This document shows, piece by piece, positions 23,491-34,682 of a DNA stretch of 64,000 nt. The stretch comes from Siphonodentalium dalli (Eukaryota; Mollusca; Scaphopoda; Gadilida; Siphonodentaliidae), in the NCBI GenBank assembly GCA_032622095.1, contig CP136065.1, positions 61,609,094 to 61,673,093 of the forward strand, in the 5' to 3' direction. The position numbers were made by a program, and so were the translations under genes. The notes beneath the pieces are model-generated. The model ran no database searches. It worked only from the letters and a program-made list of their open reading frames with translations, and was not told the origin of the DNA. Within the stretch, counting starts at the first letter, position 1, and the number at the start of each line of letters is the position of its first letter.

Positions 23491-25705
23491 CAGGGTTGCC
23501 AAAGTACCGACGTTACCACAACTTTCGGTACCGGTTCCGTACTGATGTTCAGTACCACAAACCGCATCCGTATCGGTTCTCATTGAGTGGACTTTTATAC
23601 TGCAAATAACTTTGGTTTTGTGGGGTTCCATCATCAATTATTCGTTAAGTTCGAGGTTTAGTCAAACATTGAAAATAAAAATCGCAACGACATTTACGAT
23701 TAAGTTGTTGTCTGCGGTGGTTTTCGGCAAGTCGCAAAGGGAGGAGTTTTTAAAAGACGGAATACAGAGTGGAACGAATGTAGACATGTATGTTTGACTA
23801 CTGGGCCGGCTAAAATTGTAGGCTTGTATGGATACACGGTACACCATATTATTTGTGTGGTAGAACTCACTAATTGGCCATATTACTCACATGTTGTAAT
23901 TTCCTAAATGATGTCACCCAATGAAACCAAAGTCATTTTCAGTAAGCCTATTTGTAGTTGGCTAGTTTGAAAATTTGGAATATATTTTGAGAGAAAATAG
24001 TCAAATACACTCTGTGTCTGTGACATTAACTTTATATCACAATAAAGTTAAAACAATGGAAAATAAAACTCAATAGATGTCACTCATGTGATCATTAGAA
24101 TCATTACGTCATAATACGTCTGGTAACTCTGCCCTTGTTTCCCATGCCTCCATGTCACGACTCACAAGTCACAAGTTCACAAATATCCTGTCAACATCCA
24201 TGTCATCATATATATCCATGGATGGTAATTTGGGTGTTTGGCACTTTTGCGCCTTGTCGGTGCCCAAATGGTGAGGCCAAAGAAAAAAGATAGTATGTTT
24301 CCGATAACGAAGTGAAAAAATTAGGGTAGGTAGGTAGGGAAATTTTTTATTTTTATTTTATTTTGATATTTTTTATCCAGCTGCATAAATATTGAATTAC
24401 CTCGACCGAAAATGACATAAAATGCCAACTTGTGTTGTGGGAAAGTATTACTTGATAAACACAGCACTAGGAAATATACATTAAGATTGATGAAAGATCA
24501 AACTTACTTCATGCTTTAATAAGGATGTTATTTATTTTTCACATACCACATTTTATAAATTTGGCTATAAACTTGGTATGAGATTGATGTCACTAAGTTT
24601 TATAAGAATTTTACCCATAATACCGCCATTATACCGTACTTGTATTGTGACAACAGCATCCCATTGTCTAGAGGTAGCCAGTGCACCCAACCTAGCATGC
24701 CTTGTTTTTGGAAACAGTAGCTGTACCCCTAACATATGTGGTCATAACCTATATACATGTATATATACAGATACACACACGCCTGTTTATAGTGTTCCTA
24801 CCAGTACTCTCAGGCTCCAAATAAAAGTGCAGGCCCAAATAATAGTGCACAGGAAAAATTCCATTGAAAGTTAAAACAGTGCAGACCCAAATAACTCTGA
24901 GCAAAACATCAACTATAGTTAAAAATTTTATAGTACATGTAGGTCAAGCATAGGAATCAACATAGTATGTGTCATGTAGAGTTTTATTCGATATTGACAT
25001 GTTCACATGTATGTCATATACTTTTCATAGCCTCCAAATTAATAAACTTGCAGACTCAGATAAGCACCGTGCAGGGGGGGGGGGGATTTCCCAAGAAAAT
25101 AATAAATGGGCATGCATGTTTATTTGGAACTCATGAATATGTTCCATAAGTCCCAAACAAGGCATAATGGTAAAGCAGGCATGAGATCCACTCTCTTGAA
25201 ATTAAAATTGCAAGATTCATGCCTATCAATCCACAACCCATCACACACCTGTGGCTTTTGAGACAACTGTCACACTTCATGTCACTTATCACAGGATTAT
25301 GTTAGAAACCATGTGTTTTGCACCTAATGATTATCAATATTTATGAGCATTAGAGGCAAAAACAGTAAACGGGTTATTTTTAGGGTCGGTCGATGTACGG
25401 AAACATAGTATCTTTTTTCTTTGGCCTGAGCGCGAATGAATGACAGCAAATTTCGTGACAAGTTGTTATAGTGTGGCATACTGTGCCTTTTATGTTTGAA
25501 TTTGCTGACGATATCATGTTAACCCATCGCAGTTGTGTTTGGCATTATGTTGAGCTGCTTAATTAACCCTTTATATTTGTTAAGAGATATATTAATATAA
25601 ATCAACAATCAGTACCGAGAACCTTTGGTATTCGACATCAGAACCGGTACCGATTTAATTCCTGATTACCGCCGGTTCCAGTACCAGTACCTATTGGCAA
25701 CCATG
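23491..25705. mobile_element. hAT-like element, 2,215 bp, exact 8-bp target duplication
   Basis: CCTGAGAT occurs at 23483-23490 and again at 25706-25713. The ends are CAGGGTTGCCAA and TTGGCAACCATG, with GTACCG/GGTACC-rich subterminal repeats at both sides (23500-23580 and 25610-25690). An 8-bp duplication with CAGGG-type ends is the hAT pattern. No transposase frame is visible, and about half the length is a second TIR element at 24275-25426. Confidence 0.85.
24275..25426. mobile_element. TIR element, 1,152 bp, nested in the hAT-like element
   Basis: The 29-bp ends starting GGCCAAAGAAAAAAGATA are inverted with one mismatch (24275-24303 and 25398-25426). TGA flanks both ends (24272-24274 and 25427-25429), a possible 3-bp target duplication. 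A 98-codon frame at 24578-24874 shows no domain. Superfamily unassigned. Confidence 0.8.
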
Positions 25706-25713
25706 CCTGAGAT

Positions 25714-27179
25714 ACTCACAAAGCACTCCAAAGCTACGTATATTAAGAAAGTTGATCCTGAACGTATATCCCTTTGGCCCTTTCATTTCTGTAGGTGCTT
25801 TATATTTTATTTCATGGCCCGATACCCAGAGCATTAATCATGAAATTACGCATGTGAGACCACCATCTGATTGCAGACTAGTGGCAGACTAGTGAACAAG
25901 CTATTCGTTACTCAGTATGTTTTGACAAATTTAGGGATTTCGACAAGTAATTAAATACGTAAAAGCATCAATGAATTGACATATTGGATAATTGAATTAA
26001 GTATTTCCAAGAATTTCAACAGGTATCACCCATGAGAACGAAAAGAAAGGATATATCATTCATGATTCTGTCAATCATAAAACTACTTGTGCTCTCGCTG
26101 TGATGTCATAATACGGGGATTGTCTGTAGAAGATATTTATAGCAGCAAAATCATTCAAACTACATGTACGGAACTCGTAGCTTGTTCAATAGTCTGCATT
26201 CCAAACAGACTGGTGAGGCCAAAGTTATTGGACATCCCAGGAGAAATAGTGATTGAGAAAAGGGTAGTCTGTAATTATATCGAATACATGTATTAGATTT
26301 TAATATTATATTGTAGACAGTTTTATCTTGATTTTTATTTTTGATGCATGAATGTCCAGTAAGATTGGTGATACATTACTATGAATTACTTGTGCATGAA
26401 AATTATTCAAGTAGAACACACAAAGGAAAGCCACCCGATTTAAGTAGCGAACCAAATTTAATTGACACAACATATGGTAGAGTTTTAACCCACATGTTAT
26501 GAAATACAATTGAGTACATGTATTGGGCATATCCGTTTTGGCGGGAAAATATGGACATGTACGTCGTTGTTTGTGTCGGGGGGGGGGGGGGGGAGGGGAG
26601 GGGGGAGGGGGGCTCCAGGCGGGATAATGAAACTATTATTGACTTTACTTTGACTTTATCTCCATATTGGGGATATGTTTTGTCCTCGATATATGTTATG
26701 GCTCCAATGAATTGTGTTATCACTATTAATTCTGCTATAATGATTGAATTGGGACATGTTCCATATTTTGTGAAATAAATCACTTTGGTATATTATTTTT
26801 GATTAGTGCAATACTCAGCAGTCCGCATTCTTTGATGTTACCATGACACTTTCATAAATGTATTTACACTGTAGAATGTCGAGCTTTCACAGCACAGTAA
26901 ATATTACATGGTAGTTTAGCGCTTTTATTTCTAAGGGTTACGTTATATATCGGTAACAAAATGATGCACTTTTTCACCAGAATTCTGTTTAACCGCCGCA
27001 CTCTCTCTCTCTCTCTCTATCTGTTTAACCACCACACGCTTGTTATAGCCAGATTTTTTTACAATAAATTGTGATTTACTTTAGGTACATTTATGAGTCA
27101 AACAGATCATCAGCAAGCCGTCCTACGGATGCTGATCCGTACTAACAGCAACCTTGCTTTCAACCTTGCTTGTGCATAA
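25714..27179. other. Mostly unassigned; G-rich tract and CT microsatellite
   Basis: A G-rich tract lies at 26579-26611 (long G run, then GGGGAGGGGAGGGGGAGGG), a likely quadruplex former, and a (CT)n of about 10 units at 27000-27020. The 126-codon minus-strand frame over the G tract is a homopolymer product. Nothing else is recognised. Confidence 0.5.
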
Positions 27180-27402
27180 TTAAAGATCCTGTGCCAGTGC
27201 ATTCTCATATATGTGAGTCTCCCATAGGGAGCCTCGCATATATAAGAGAATGCACTGGATTACAAGGTCAAGGTAAATATTGAAAGGCCAATGCATTCTC
27301 TTATATATGCGAGGCTCCCAATGGGAGACTCACATATATAAAGAATGCATTGGTACAGGGTTTTCACAAAATTTCAGTAAGCTCCAGTCATGAAAGGGTT
27401 AA
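27180..27402. mobile_element. Family b element, left-truncated, two hairpins
   Basis: Two hairpins, each of about 65 bp, have arms GTGCATTCTC..TATATATG and the complement around GCCTCCC/GGGAG. They are separated by TTACAAGGTCAAGGTAAATATT. The right end is CATGAAAGGG and TTAA at 27399-27402. The left terminus is missing (it starts TTAAAGATCCTGTGCC). Confidence 0.8.
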
Positions 27403-27693
27403 TGCATATTTAAAAAGCAACATTTACAAAGCTTTAACTTTTCACAACCATTTGCTAACAAAATCAAACAGACATGATTATTTGTGTTATAAACAGATGC
27501 CTTTGTGTTAATTTCCTGGGGGACCTTGAAGTTTTGACTGAAATCTTCTGTTTTGAAATCAAGCCACCAATATCAACACCAGCGTGAATCTTCCGGATGT
27601 TTCTGTCACCGACCGTCTGCTCCACGGTGTAATCAATGACGATGAATAACTTTACAGAAGTCCATTATGTTTGTTGGCTATTGACTGTTAAGC

Positions 27694-27860
27694 CGATGGG
27701 CAGATAATGGCAGACACGAGCGACATCGAACCCGATACACAGGACATGTTATAGCAGCATCATTGAGTTTCTCGGTTTACCTGCTTTATAGCTTGGAGTA
27801 ATATGACATCACCCTTAATTGTGGTTCTTGGAATGTATAGGTTCCCTGCAGTATTACCCG
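27694..27860. repeat. Paralogue of 34169-34325
   Basis: GCAGATAATGGCAGACACG, CGACATCGA, CCCGATACA, GGACATGTT, CATCATTGAGTTTC and CCTGCTTTATAGCTTGGAG are shared with 34169-34325. Each copy lies just downstream of a family b element, suggesting a duplicated block. Part of 27403-27690 is absent from the second copy. Confidence 0.7.
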
Positions 27861-28042
27861 TATGCTTTGTTATCTGCTGACGTGATAAACTTATGATTCA
27901 GGTGAGATTGAGAAAGTTTAGTTTTCAAGATGTGTTCTAGAATTCCTGTCTTTTTCAGTGTGGCAAACTACAGATTAACATGTCAATATATAAATATTTT
28001 AAATAATGTCATTACCTCTGGCACACTTAGAGGGACATAAAA

Positions 28043-28498
28043 AACCCTTTCGATACTAAATGGATTCTCCCAGTCAGTTATAAAGTGTACATCAGAATGG
28101 TCTATTATTAATTTGGAGGGATGTTAAGGTGATAAAAGCAGACAACAGATAAATAAAAGTGCAGGAGCTCTATTTATTGAGGAAAATGTTCAGATGATAA
28201 GTAAATGATGTTTGTTGAATGTATTATCTGAACATTTCCTATGGAATGACTACTCATCAATGCTTTAGTATAGAAAGGTTTAAACTTATTATCTGAACAT
28301 TTCCAGTGGGATAACTACTCATCAACTATGCTTTAGTATAGAAAGAGTTAAACTTATTGGGATAACTACTCATCAATGATGCTTTAGAATAGAAAGGGTT
28401 AACTTATTATCTGAACATTTCCTGTGGGATATCTACTCATCAATGATGCTTTGGTATAGAATGGGTTAAACTTATTATCAGAAAATTTCCTGTGGGAT
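28043..28498. mobile_element. Family a element with satellite units, left half
   Basis: It begins CCCTTTCGATACTAAATGG (left end of the inverted orientation) and passes through the unique family a block (TTGGAGGGATGTTAAGG). It continues as 68-bp units AAACTTATTATCTGAACATTTCC, GGATAACTACTCATCAATGATG, TTTAGTATAGAAAGGGTT. It stops inside a unit at GTGGGAT (28492-28498), where the 4,669-bp element begins. The array resumes at 33168. Confidence 0.85.
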
Positions 28499-29193
28499 CA
28501 GGGGGGGGGGGGGTCGAAAAAAATTTCCAGGCACGTATGATGGGGTGGGTGGGTGTCTCTTGGGTCCAAAAAACAGTTTTTTCCATATGCCAATTTTTAT
28601 TTCCATTCCTGCTATTGAATCTTATTTTAATGTGTTTTGAACAGAAACAGGTCATATATAGTTAATAGTAATGCTATACTACATATAGAGGTTATCAAAA
28701 GTTGGATCAGTTGCACAATGGCCAACAATAACCCAAATTCAACTTGATAGAACTAGAAACAGCGCTATTGGAAAAATAAAATTTAATCAGGATTCCATCT
28801 ACTGATACAACAAAATAAGAATAACTATGCCGAACTCAGTTGAAAATAAGCGATAAAATGAAAGCACACTTGACCATATGTGACATGGATATAATAAATA
28901 ATGGAATAAAATAGACTTTTGACAACGTAAAACATAAAATCTTAACTAATAAATTGAAGGCCAGCCAGGCCAGCTTGAACAATTTCACATTGTTTTCCAT
29001 GTTAATGTGGATCAGCTTGTAATGTTAATCACAGTAATGAAGATTTTATCGTCACTGATATCGTGAGCAAAAAAGAAGTGAAATTGGGCTATCCATCCAT
29101 ATTATTCCCAATTATTACGAAGCCTATTACTTCAGGCAGTGGCTACCAGCCTGCCATTACACCCTATAACATGTTTCCTCAGTTCTGGTTTCT

Positions 29194-32100
29194 GGTTACA
29201 CTGGTGTAAATGTTTTCCATAGGCCTCAGTGCTAACGTTTTAGCGTATGCTGTTGGCTATATGAACCATGGGTCCAATTTTTTTTTTTAATCTGAAAAAT
29301 TGACATTTCGGGAAACTTTTTACACAAAAAAATCATATCTGTCTAGCAGGGAATTCGCCTTTAAATCTTGTGTTTTCGTAACTAGTGTCAGATCCGCATA
29401 AAAAAATACTGTCATATTTTAGACCACACCAACAAATTCAAACTTCACTACAAAGGGTTAATTCCTGTGCCAATGGCTATCTTACCTATGGGAAATCATA
29501 GGGAAGAGGTGTGATGATTTTTTTATGCAAAAAGCACACAAGGCTATTGACCAATCAGGGCCCAGTGTCTATTTTATTCTCTCCTATATATTCCTCCCGC
29601 ATCCGTTAGAGGTCTCTCCGAACCTTATTTACACCAGTGTAACCTAAAGCGGTAGCCCGCTTTTTCGCGGAATAATTGTAACACCCTACATTTTTTCAGA
29701 ATTGCCCATGAATGAAAAAAATGTGTCCAAAAATAATATCACTTCTGTGGTTCTTTATTTATCACACACAATTTAACCCCACTCTCTGTAACACATTATT
29801 CATCAAAAAAGCACATTTTTCCACCACAAGTCATATTCAGGCCCCATTTTCACACAGTTTTTGGGGTCTGGTGTTGCAAACTTGGATCAGCTATGGAAGA
29901 CTGTACAAGATCCTTTCCATGAGAGAACTTCTGGTGATGTGAGGTCATTGAGTCCAGATCTGATCAGCTGAGCATCAAGCACATGACTTTATCAGCACAT
30001 GGAAGACTAAAATATGACATTTTCAGGTCTGCAAGGGTGATCCAAGATAACTGGATGTGTGTGTATATTGAATTAGTTGAACAAAGATATGCTCTCTTTG
30101 AAATGCTGAAGCATTTTCTTAAATGTGTCCAAGTTTTAGTGCTATTAACCTTCAAATGGCCATACCCACCAGTGAAAATGAGACACTTTTATTATATATA
30201 TCTGTATATCACTGGCTATAAAATCCAAAATACTTGTTAGATTAGCTTCTTATAACAATTGGTATGTGTGTCATTGACATGCTCATGTTATGGGTAATTT
30301 GCATTATCATGTGACAATTACCACCTTGAATTTTTTTGAAAATACCTTGAAAAATTGGCATTTTTTATGAAAAATCATACCATTTTTTTGGCCGATGTAA
30401 GTGAAAGAAGACATCAGCAGCAAGAATAGCCACACCATGCATGGGATATTCATTGGACTGAAAGACCAGGCTGTGAAAAATGCATTAAAATACTTTAAAG
30501 TGACTCCCAGGAATCAAAAATGCCAAAAAGCTCATTTTTCCCTTTAGGTTACACTGGTGTAAATGTTTTCCATAGGCCTCAGTGCTAACGTTTTAGCGTA
30601 TGCTGTTGGCTATATGAACCATGGGTCCAATTTTTTTTTTTAATCTGAAAAATTGACATTTCGGGAAACTTTTTACACAAAAAAATCATATCTGTCTAGC
30701 AGGGAATTCGCCTTTAAATCTTGTGTTTTCGTAACTAGTGTCAGATCCGCATAAAAAAATACTGTCATATTTTAGACCACACCAACAAATTCAAACTTCA
30801 CTACAAAGGGTTAATTCCTGTGCCAATGGCTATCTTACCTATGGGAAATCATAGGGAAGAGGTGTGATGATTTTTTTATGCAAAAAGCACACAAGGCTAT
30901 TGACCAATCAGGGCCCAGTGTCTATTTTATTCTCTCCTATATATTCCTCCCGCATCCGTTAGAGGTCTCTCCGAACCTTATTTACACCAGTGTAACCTAA
31001 AGCGGTAGCCCGCTTTTTCGCGGAATAATTGTAACACCCTACATTTTTTCAGAATTGCCCATGAATGAAAAAAATGTGTTCAAAAATAATATCACTTCTG
31101 TGGTTCTTTATTTATCACACACAATTTAACCCCACTCTCTGTAACACATTATTCATCAAAAAAGCACATTTTTCCACCACAAGTCATATTCAGGCCCCAT
31201 TTTCACACAGTTTTTGGGGTCTGGTGTTGCAAACTTGGATCAGCTATGGAAGACTGTACAAGATCCTTTCCATGAGAGAACTTCTGGTGATGTGAGGTCA
31301 TTGAGTCCAGATCTGATCAGCTGAGCATCAAGCACATGACTTTATCAGCACATGGAAGACTAAAATATGACATTTTCAGGTCTGCAAGGGTGATCCAAGA
31401 TAACTGGATGTGTGTGTATATTGAATTAGTTGAACAAAGATATGCTCTCTTTGAAATGCTGAAGCATTTTCTTAAATGTGTCCAAGTTTTAGTGCTATTA
31501 ACCTTCAAATGGCCATACCCACCAGTGAAAATGAGACACTTTTATTATATATATCTGTATATCACTGGCTATAAAATCCAAAATACTTGTTAGATTAGCT
31601 TCTTATAACAATTGGTATGTGTGTCATTGACATGCTCATGTTATGGGTAATTTGCATTATCATGTGACAATTACCACCTTGAAATTTTTTGAAAATACCT
31701 TGAAAAATTGGCATTTTTTATGAAAAATCATACCATTTTTTTGGCCGATGTAAGTGAAAGAAGACATCAGCAGCAAGAATAGCCACACCATGCATGGGAT
31801 ATTCATTGGACTGAAAGACCAGGCTGTGAAAAATGCATTAAAATACTTTAAAGTGACTCCCAGGAATCAAAAATGCCAAAAAGCTCATTTTTCCCTTTAG
31901 GTTACACTGGTGTAAATGTTTTCCATAGGCCTCAGTGCTAACGTTTTAGCGTATGCTGTTGGCTATATGAACCATGGGTCCAATTTTTTTTTTTAATCTG
32001 AAAAATTGACATTTCGGGAAACTTTTTACACAAAAAAATCATATCTGTCTAGCAGGGAATTCGCCTTTAAATCTTGTGTTTTCGTAACTAGTGTCAGATC

Positions 32101-32350
32101 CGCATAAAAAAATACTGTCATATTTTAGACCACACCAACAAATTCAAACTTCACTACAAAGGGTTAATTCCTGTGCCAATGGCTATCTTACCTATGGGAA
32201 ATCATAGGGAAGAGGTGTGATGATTTTTTTATGCAAAAAGCACACAAGGCTATTGACCAATCAGGGCCCAGTGTCTATTTTATTCTCTCCTATATATTCC
32301 TCCCGCATCCGTTAGAGGTCTCTCCGAACCTTATTTACACCAGTGTAACC
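29194..32350. repeat. Triplicated composite: 451-bp TIR units alternating with 902-bp spacers
   Basis: The 451-bp unit occurs at 29194-29644, 30547-30997 and 31900-32350. Each has perfect 18-bp inverted ends GGTTACACTGGTGTAAAT. Two spacers (29645-30546 and 30998-31899) lie between. The period is exactly 1,353 bp. In the spacers I see two base differences (29727 C versus 31080 T; 30331 T versus 31684 A) and no indel, so the expansion is recent. Only the outermost flanks match each other: TTCT at 29190-29193 and at 32351-32354. Inner flanks are TAAA and TTTA. The 76- and 85-codon frames in the spacers match no family that I know. Confidence 0.95.
29530..29644 (+). promoter_or_regulatory. Promoter-like CCAAT/TATA arrangement in the 451-bp unit
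   Basis: GACCAATCAGGG is followed about 30 bp later by CTCCTATATATTCC, then CGCATCCGTTAGAGG. The order and spacing of CCAAT and TATA boxes recall an LTR or pol II promoter. The same arrangement is repeated in the other two units. The inference is weak without transcript data. Confidence 0.3.
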
Positions 32351-32493
32351 TTCTGAGATGCCCCAAGAAGAGTCGCGCGGGTATATCATGGTTATGTATG
32401 GTATTAGCATTATTCTTCAAACTGGGATGAACTGGGATGAACAGTTGTATTTCCACATGTTTTGATAAACAATTTGATTCCAGCAATACAGTG

Positions 32494-32662
32494 AGTAATG
32501 CCCTAATTAAACGACTCCATAACCACAGCAGAATAATGGGTAATTTTTCAGGATTTAGTCAGAAATATGGCTTGTTGTCATTCATCGGAAAGCTCTCAGG
32601 GAGAAAACTGAAAAATTACCCATTATTCTGCTGTGGTTATGGAGTCGATTAATTAGGGCATT
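32494..32662. mobile_element. Palindromic TA MITE, shortened copy
   Basis: AGTAATGCCCTAATTAA at the left and TTAATTAGGGCATT at the right, with arms through CAGCAGAATAATGGGTAA and complement. The centre is shortened (TCGGAAAGCTCTCAGGG). Both arms carry the AATTAA variant. It lies inside the 4,669-bp element. Confidence 0.8.
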
Positions 32663-33167
32663 CACATAGCAAATATCAAAATATCAAATAATCTGAAATT
32701 TGTTGTACCGGTACCATGTATTATGTAGAATACTCAAATGTGATTATGTGACTAGATCATGTGACTATATATTATGAAAATGAATGTTAATAAAAACTTT
32801 GGCACTCTGCCTATATATCCCTAGAAATGTGATTATGTTGACACATTTCTTGATTAATGACACTTATTTGATAAATTCAAATAGTATCGTTATCTCATTA
32901 TGCACTGTTCTATTCAAATATCGCGCAATAAATTATGATAATCAGCTATTTTGTTGCTCAATTGATCATTTTCTCAAATTTAGGGGGGGTGGGTGTCCAA
33001 AACTGACCGGAAAAAACTTCCTGAAACGGATAAAAAAAGGGTGGGTGTCCAAAATTGCCTTGGAAAAAAAGGCCGGAAACGGAAGAAATTGGGTGGGTGG
33101 GTCCCCCGAGGCCGGAAAAAATAAAAATCATCATACGTGCCTGGAAATTTTTTCCGACCCCCCCCTG

Positions 33168-33352
33168 GTGGGATAACTACTCATCAATGATGCTTTAGTA
33201 TAGAAAGGGTTAAACTTATTATCAGAACATTTCTATGGGATAACTACTCATCAATGACGCTTTAGTATAGAAAGGGTTAAACTTATTATCTAACATTTGC
33301 TGTGGGATAACTACTCATCAATGATGCTTTAGTATAGAAAGGGTTAATAATA
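33168..33352. repeat. 68-bp satellite, right half of the split array
   Basis: Nearly three units GGATAACTACTCATCAATGA, GCTTTAGTATAGAAAGGGTT and AAACTTATTATC continue the array interrupted at 28498 and end at GGGTTAATAATAAC. Confidence 0.85.
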
Positions 33353-33566
33353 ACTAATAGTTGTGAGTCCACTTTTCAGTGTGTTTTTTCTTTTTTAGCA
33401 CTTTTTGTCTTTTTTTTTTCAATTTGTTTGTCTGCAGTCATATTTTAACAGTTCAGATAAGTTGTGGCAGTGTATGCTAATTAAATTCTTGATTTCAATG
33501 CTTGTATCAGTCTCTCATTGTCAGTACTTTACTTTTTCAGTCCCACAGTTGTCTACTGTTTGTTAA

Positions 33567-33945
33567 ATGTACATAATCCGATTTGATGGTCCCTGTATAA
33601 TCAGATTCCAATGACAACATTTCTTCAAAAGACCCTTTACTTATCAGAATCGATTAATTACCAAAAAATAATGCTAACCACTGTCAACTCTAGTATACAA
33701 TTTTCCGAAACATGTTATATATCAACATCTTGTTCAACTCAATTTAGTCGGTCAGCTCATCAAATACTTGCTTGACCATCAATTATTTCAGTTGGTGAAA
33801 AATAAAAGATTTAAAAAATTGATATCTGATAACTTTTAGCTTCAATGGGTGGGTTCATCGACTCGAATAAAATATTTTTTTACACCCAAAGCCAAATAAA
33901 TAGTAAATTAGGCAGAATTAGGGCGTAAATTTGGATTATGTATCT
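33567..33945. mobile_element. Family C' element, 379 bp, diverged
   Basis: It is bounded by TTAA at 33563-33566 and 33946-33949. Its decayed ends (ATGTACATAATCCG and TTGGATTATGTATCT) align with the family C terminus AGGTACTCAACCCG. The interior shares TCGACTCGAATAAAATATTT and CACCCAAAGCCAAA with the C copies, and matches 1-182 inverted. Its right TTAA is also the left TTAA of the next family b element. Confidence 0.7.
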
Positions 33946-34160
33946 TTAACCCTTCTCCATCACTGGTGCTTACTGCAATCCTGTGCAAATGCATTCTCTT
34001 ATATATGCTTGCCTCCCATAGGGAGTCTTGCATATATAAGATAATACATAGGCCTAAAAATATTTACCTTGTAAGACAGTGCATTCTCTGATATAAGAGA
34101 ATACAATGACACAGGATTTTTAATGCTGCACCAGCACAGCTCCCATCATGAAATGGCTAA
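33946..34160. mobile_element. Family b element abutting C' through a shared TTAA
   Basis: It begins TTAACCCTTCTCCATCAC, has one full and one shortened hairpin (GCATTCTCTTATATATGC ... ATATATAAGATAATAC) and the usual TTTTTAATGCTGCACCAGC. It ends CATCATGAAATGGCTAA, a decayed TTAA. Confidence 0.8.
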
Positions 34161-34168
34161 CTCAAGTC

Positions 34169-34325
34169 AATGAGCAGATAATGGCAGACACGCGCGACAT
34201 CGAGCCCGATACATGGGACATGTTCTAACAACATCATTGAGTTTCACCCTTGACCTGCTTTATAGCTTGGAGTAATATGATATTGACTATGAATTGTGGT
34301 TAATGGAAGGTATAATTTCCCTTGT
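34169..34325. repeat. Paralogue of 27694-27860
   Basis: It aligns with 27694-27860 over GCAGATAATGGCAGACACG to TATAGCTTGGAGTAATATGA. Some CpG positions differ (for example ACGCGCGAC versus ACGAGCGAC). Confidence 0.7.
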
Positions 34326-34440
34326 TTTTTCGTAGTTGCTTCTGAACCATGTGAGATAGAAAATTAATGCTTTAAATATGTGTTCAAAATGTTCCTGATT
34401 CTTTCTCAAATACTTTAAAAAAAATTCTTAGTGGGACATA

Positions 34441-34680
34441 TTATGTTATTGGTCAGTCTGTCCATCCATCAGTCCATACGGGCATCCATCTGTCTGTCTG
34501 TTCACTCGCTGTTTACCAGCCCAAAATACAGGTCAGTTTAGAATTTGGGTTCCGCCCGCCAATTTTCACCAGTTATGACCCATTTTGTTGGAAGTTGCAC
34601 TCAATTTTTGTTTCCAGATGATAACTTTAGTAAGTCTCAACTGAATGGTTACAGCCCTCTGTTGCAATTACCACAGGTGT
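34441..34680. repeat. Family D-related fragment
   Basis: ATTGGTCAGTCTGTCCATCC, CAGCCCAAAATACAGGTC and GATGATAACTTTAGTAAGTC match 14695-14830, with the internal order rearranged. Confidence 0.5.
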
Positions 34681-34682
34681 AC

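Larger units (their letters stand above)
28499..33167. mobile_element. 4,669-bp TIR element inserted in a satellite unit
   Basis: GTGGGAT is duplicated at 28492-28498 and 33168-33174, and joining the flanks restores a normal satellite unit. The ends CAGGGGGGG..TCG and AAATTTCCAGGCACGTATGATG match their inverted counterparts at 33124-33167 over about 40 bp. Only the G-run length and one base near the run differ. Subterminal GGGTGGGTGTCC-type repeats occur at the right (near 32985, 33040 and 33092) and GGTGGGTGGGTGTC at the left (near 28546); these are plausible transposase sites. The 7-bp perfect duplication with CAGGG ends suggests hAT or a related group. The inside holds a three-copy composite repeat and a palindromic MITE but no transposase. 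Confidence 0.85.

Noticed and set aside
29712-31593. Duplicated 76- and 85-codon frames in the 902-bp spacers
   Set aside because: They are preserved only because the spacers are almost identical. The single change in the 76-codon frame is a replacement, and there is no domain or splice context.
29194-32350. LTR retrotransposon (LTR-internal-LTR-internal-LTR)
   Set aside because: The layout fits, but ends are GG..CC with 18-bp inverted repeats. No primer-binding site or polypurine tract adjoins the units, and the internal part has no gag or pol. Kept as an open composite element.
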